The notes beneath the pieces were generated by a model. The model did not search any database. It worked only from the letters and a program-made list of their open reading frames with translations, and had not been told where the DNA came from. A program made the translations under genes and the position numbers. From Promethearchaeota archaeon (lineage in GTDB: Archaea > Asgardarchaeota > Lokiarchaeia > Sigynarchaeales > SOKP01), in NCBI GenBank assembly GCA_030620005.1, contig JAUXAJ010000275.1, positions 1 through 6,958 of the forward strand: DNA of 6,958 nt, given 5' to 3'. Below are positions 3,870 to 6,958 of the stretch, piece after piece; position 1 is the stretch's first letter; every line of letters begins with the position of its first letter.

Positions 3870-5504
3870 ATGACAATTGAACCAAAATTTAGTAAAAAAA
3901 CGATTATCACATTTAGAACTTGTCAATTTTTACTTATTTTTCAGTTCATAACTTTCGCTACCATTATTTTAATTTCTGATAGCGGAGGACTGCTTTTGTT
4001 TAACCAGAATATGTGGATTATCGTTGGAACGCTCGTCATGCTCTTCGTATCTGCCTCATACACTTTTATAACTTCGATTCTAACGATTGCAAAGCAACGA
4101 ACTATCAAAATTCGCATTAAAAAATTTGATGATAAGTATAAAAAATTTGAAGACAAGAGACAATGGCACGCCATTTGGGCTTTTTTTAATATAATTGTCT
4201 CAATGTTTTTCTTTTACTTTGGGACTTTTTATCTTATTAACTTGGAAGGACTTGGATTAGAACTCCAAATTATAGTTCTTGAAATACTTTTTGGTCTTGG
4301 AGCGCTACATTTTGGAACTAGCTTGCTTTGGATGGTGCGAACATTAAAAAATTGGAAAAAGCCAGTAAAAATCAAGCTCACGAAGGGGATGATTAGTCTA
4401 TCAATAATTTTTTTATTTCTCATCAGTTCGATGGGCGTTTCAATCTTAATTTCTTCTATTCTTCCTAAATGGTCACCTGGAATTATTTCTCGTCAAGAAC
4501 TTTTTAGAGCCGGTGAAACATACGAAGTCTCAGGGGATGAACCACCCATTACTGGATATCGTATACCTTCCTTACTATGGTTGCCAGGGGATGTTTTGCT
4601 CGCGTTCGCAGAGGCTCGTCAAGATCCTTGGAACGATGGAGGAAATATCGATATTGTACTCAGACGAAGCCTTGATGGTGGCGAAACGTGGGGGCCTCTT
4701 CAAGTAGTTGCAGAATATGGAAGCCATACTGCTGGCAATCCATGTCCAGTTTATGATGAGGACACGTACACGGTTTTCTTAGTATATAATCACGATAATA
4801 AGGAAATATGGGTAATAAAATCCACAAATAAAGGAGTGTCGTGGTCAACACCTCAAGAAATTAAAGGTCTTGGATTAACTGGTGCTTTTCATGGTTGCGG
4901 TCCAGGCGTCGGAATTCAAAAGAAAACTGGCGGTTATAAAGGGCGTTTGATCATACCTGCATATGGTGGTGGCCAAGGTGGTAGTCACATAATTTTTAGC
5001 GACGATCATGGCGAAACTTGGCATATGGGTGGTAGTACAGGCTGTGGTAGTGAATGCCAAGTTGTAGAATGTTTTTTCGGCTCTCTCTATTTAAACATGC
5101 GAAGTTATCCAAACCGAAAAATTGCGAGGTCTTCAGATGGAGGAAAAACCTGGACAGATTGTTATTCAGACCCAGCACTTCCAGATGTCCCTTGTCTAGC
5201 AGCTGTATGTCGATTTACGGACTATTCAACGCATGTAAGAAATCGCATTTTATATTGTGGACCAAATTATCGCGTTCGCGGATATTATACGATTCGCATG
5301 AGTTATGACGAAGGAAGGACTTGGCCAGTGGCAAAAGAGATATATGCAGGTTCGTCAGCCTATGGTCAAATGGTTGTATTATCTGATAATACCATTGTTT
5401 TACTTTTTGAGTGTGGAGATATAGACTATAGAGAAGGAATTCAACTCGTGAAATTCGACTTGGATTGGCTTACCGATGGACAAGACCAACTTGAACCATG
5501 TTAG
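3870..5504 (+). CDS. Membrane-anchored sialidase (BNR repeat, GH33-type) with five N-terminal TM segments
   Basis: This is probably an exo-alpha-sialidase that removes terminal sialic or related nonulosonic acids from surface or external glycans. Residues 1-200 hold five hydrophobic segments (about 19-37, 48-73, 101-123, 132-157, 174-197). The loops after segments 2 and 4 are rich in Lys and Arg, so the N-terminus is predicted inside and the catalytic domain (about 205-544) outside. The domain has YRIP (230-233, R231), AFAEAR with acid/base candidate D256, and five Asp-boxes ending at W274, W325, W384, W428 and W485. It also has SECQVVE with E395, LNMR with R411, R470 in RGYYTIRMSYDEGRTW, and SAY with nucleophile candidate Y498. 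So the arginine triad and the Tyr/Glu pair appear complete. The usual SAYS reads SAYG. Eleven cysteines in the domain suggest disulfides. The five-segment anchor is unusual, since most GH33 enzymes are secreted or have one anchor. True substrate unknown. Confidence 0.9.
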   Translation: MTIEPKFSKKTIITFRTCQFLLIFQFITFATIILISDSGGLLLFNQNMWIIVGTLVMLFVSASYTFITSILTIAKQRTIKIRIKKFDDKYKKFEDKRQWHAIWAFFNIIVSMFFFYFGTFYLINLEGLGLELQIIVLEILFGLGALHFGTSLLWMVRTLKNWKKPVKIKLTKGMISLSIIFLFLISSMGVSILISSILPKWSPGIISRQELFRAGETYEVSGDEPPITGYRIPSLLWLPGDVLLAFAEARQDPWNDGGNIDIVLRRSLDGGETWGPLQVVAEYGSHTAGNPCPVYDEDTYTVFLVYNHDNKEIWVIKSTNKGVSWSTPQEIKGLGLTGAFHGCGPGVGIQKKTGGYKGRLIIPAYGGGQGGSHIIFSDDHGETWHMGGSTGCGSECQVVECFFGSLYLNMRSYPNRKIARSSDGGKTWTDCYSDPALPDVPCLAAVCRFTDYSTHVRNRILYCGPNYRVRGYYTIRMSYDEGRTWPVAKEIYAGSSAYGQMVVLSDNTIVLLFECGDIDYREGIQLVKFDLDWLTDGQDQLEPC

Positions 5505-5529
5505 CAAAGGACAGATTGTATTAAAACTC

Positions 5530-5540
5530 TTTTTTTTTTT
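5530..5540 (+). terminator. T11 tract terminating the sialidase gene
   Basis: A run of eleven T begins about 25 bases after the sialidase stop codon, in the gap shared with the convergent transporter gene. It fits an archaeal U-tract terminator. Confidence 0.6.
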
Positions 5541-5573
5541 CCCATTAAGTTTCACTATTAAACTCTTGAAAGA

Positions 5574-5594
5574 AATATAAAATAAAAAAATAAG
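5574..5594 (-). terminator. T-rich tract terminating the transporter gene
   Basis: On the minus strand the bases about 25-45 after the stop read TTATTTTTTTATTTTATATT, T-rich with a T7 run. Together with the opposing T11 tract it separates the two convergent transcripts. Confidence 0.45.
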
Positions 5595-5618
5595 AGAATT
5601 TTAAGATGCTTCTTTTTC

Positions 5619-6958
5619 TCACGTATTAAATAAGCGTTGCTTCTTCTCTTCGTGGAGTATTTCCAAATCTTCATACATTTTTTTCATGTAATCACCATGA
5701 ATAGGGTAAAAATACATGAAAATAAGACTAAGCGCGGTAAGAATTGCCGGCACGAGGAAGAATATTGCTAATATTCCGGCTATTGCGCTAACAGGTTGAA
5801 CCTTTGCTGGAGAATCTCTCACGTAAAAAGTTGCCCCTAATATAAGTGTAGCGATTATTGGACCAATACTATCGCCGGGCTTAGTAAACAAGGCATTCAC
5901 TCCTAAAAAAGTATTTTCACGTCGAACTCCAGTTTTTAGTTCATCCTCATCCATGGAGAGGGTTTGTAGAGTATGGCTAAATCCTCCATATATCCCTCCA
6001 AGAAGACTTACGCAGATATAACCAATCAACGAAACCGTCAAAGCCAATTCTCCCCCTAATGCATTAAGACTTAAGAAGAAAAATAGTAGCCCTACCATAA
6101 CCTTCACGCTTCCAAATCGAAGAATTATTTTCCGAATACCCCATTTAGGCCGCAATTTCATACCTACGAGATTTCCGAAGACAGCGTTCACAACCATCAT
6201 TGCATAAAAACCCATTATATCTAAGGGCGTTATAAGTTGATAAATAAATAAATAAGGAAGCAATAACGAAAAACCTACAACACTAAAGAAATTGTACCCT
6301 ATAAATATCATGAAAGACCTTGATTTAACGGTTTCTTTTAGTCCATTTAAGAATGAAAGCGCCTCGTCATCTTTATATTCTTCTTTTTCACGGACAAATG
6401 TTGCCACGAGGAAAAACATTATAAAACACAGCACTGCAACTCCAATGGACATCATTTGAAATGCAGGGATGCCTAAAGCCTTGGCGCCAGCGAAAACAAT
6501 AACTAAAAACCCTGCAAGTATGCCAACTATTCCACTTAAATAATTTAATTTAAGTCGATCGTTCACGTTAGGAGCAATTTCAGGCAATAAAGCCATCCAA
6601 CAAGCGACTACAAGAGATAACCCCATATCAAACGTGCACATGGTGAATAAGAAATGAAAGAACATCACTATTTGGTCAGTATAACTCCATGGGAACCACG
6701 CAAGCACGAAAAAGATGCACCACATTAAGCCTCCCCAACGTATATATATTAAACGGCGGCTTCCCCAACGTTTTCTATCTGTTTTATCGCTCATTATTGA
6801 TAGAAGAGGGTCGTTAATGGCATTGACACCAGCGTAGATTATCATACCTAAATTGAACAAACCATCTTCGAGCCCTAAATCGTCGTAGAAAAAATCAACA
6901 TAAGTTAACATGAAGATACCTCCTATGATTGTCCAAGCCAAAACTCCGAGAAGATATC
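5619..6958 (-). CDS. MFS transporter, GPH (glycoside-pentoside-hexuronide):cation symporter type (5' end cut by window edge)
   Basis: This is a probable sugar or sugar-acid:cation symporter in the cytoplasmic membrane. The frame is open to the right edge (first whole codon at 6954-6956), so the N-terminus lies outside; the TTG at 6939-6941 is inside the first membrane segment and is not a credible start. Counting from that codon there are 440 residues with about 12 hydrophobic segments. Family signatures are FFYDDLGL (17-24), NDPLLSIMSDKTDRKRWGSR (43-62), matching the GPH DP..G..SD.T..RWG.RR loop, and the C-domain motif DEDELKTGVRRE (331-342) followed by FLGVNALFTKP. Compared with relatives, only about 20 N-terminal residues seem missing. 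The C-terminus ends in a charged cytoplasmic tail. It is convergent with the sialidase gene, 114 bases apart, so not in its operon. GPH members carry varied sugars; the substrate cannot be read from sequence. Confidence 0.9.
   Translation of the reverse strand, partial: YLLGVLAWTIIGGIFMLTYVDFFYDDLGLEDGLFNLGMIIYAGVNAINDPLLSIMSDKTDRKRWGSRRLIYIRWGGLMWCIFFVLAWFPWSYTDQIVMFFHFLFTMCTFDMGLSLVVACWMALLPEIAPNVNDRLKLNYLSGIVGILAGFLVIVFAGAKALGIPAFQMMSIGVAVLCFIMFFLVATFVREKEEYKDDEALSFLNGLKETVKSRSFMIFIGYNFFSVVGFSLLLPYLFIYQLITPLDIMGFYAMMVVNAVFGNLVGMKLRPKWGIRKIILRFGSVKVMVGLLFFFLSLNALGGELALTVSLIGYICVSLLGGIYGGFSHTLQTLSMDEDELKTGVRRENTFLGVNALFTKPGDSIGPIIATLILGATFYVRDSPAKVQPVSAIAGILAIFFLVPAILTALSLIFMYFYPIHGDYMKKMYEDLEILHEEKKQRLFNT

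Noticed and set aside
4513..5308. Several short open frames on both strands within the sialidase gene
   Set aside because: They overlap conserved Asp-box and active-site codons in the real frame and have no domain pattern, promoter or ribosome site of their own.
6939..6941. TTG as start codon of the transporter
   Set aside because: The frame continues open to the window edge (Y-L-L-G-V precede it) and the family expects more N-terminal residues and an intact first membrane segment.
1..6958. tRNA genes, CRISPR arrays, insertion sequences, riboswitches
   Set aside because: Looked for and none seen: no cloverleaf-like GGTTC..arms, no regularly spaced repeats, no transposase-like ORFs or terminal inverted repeats.

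Overview
The window looks archaeal, from an AT-rich genome. It carries the archaeal/eukaryotic-type ribosomal proteins S24e and S27ae followed by the KEOPS genes kae1 and bud32. The promoters look like archaeal TATA boxes placed for very short or absent leaders, and the gene ends carry T-rich tracts like archaeal terminators. An Asgard-type archaeon would fit (membrane proteins ending in a zinc ribbon, a GPH-type transporter with a DEDE..TG.RRE signature), but the phylum is inferred from general resemblance and is not demonstrated.

Positions 1-2430, minus strand: an information-processing operon read right to left as rps24e, rps27ae, kae1, bud32. S24e and S27ae are small-subunit proteins. Kae1 and Bud32 are the catalytic subunit and the kinase/ATPase of KEOPS, which makes the t6A37 modification of tRNA. 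bud32 starts one base after the kae1 stop, with a GGAGGT site inside the kae1 end, and runs off the left edge. The surprise is rps27ae. Its two zinc knuckles lie in different frames. The first half stops at a TGA just before the second knuckle is expected, and the second half resumes 31 bases later, after an imperfect 9-base direct repeat. Removing 31 bases restores a textbook S27ae; removing one base gives an S27ae with a 10-residue insertion. The second half also has its own ATG overlapping the first ORF by 14 nt. Sequencing error, a split gene, recoding and RNA processing all remain open.

Positions 2430-3870: two membrane-protein genes of unknown function, converging on each other. One is a 95-residue protein with two membrane segments and a basic tail (plus strand). 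The other is a 260-residue protein with four membrane segments and a C-terminal CxxC..CxxC zinc ribbon (minus strand).

Positions 3870-6958: a plus-strand gene for an unusual sialidase, with five membrane segments followed by a complete extracellular BNR/GH33 catalytic domain. It converges on a minus-strand GPH-type sugar:cation symporter gene (MFS) that is cut by the right edge. Together they suggest cell-surface glycan trimming and possibly uptake of released sugars. That link rests only on adjacency, since the two genes are not co-transcribed.
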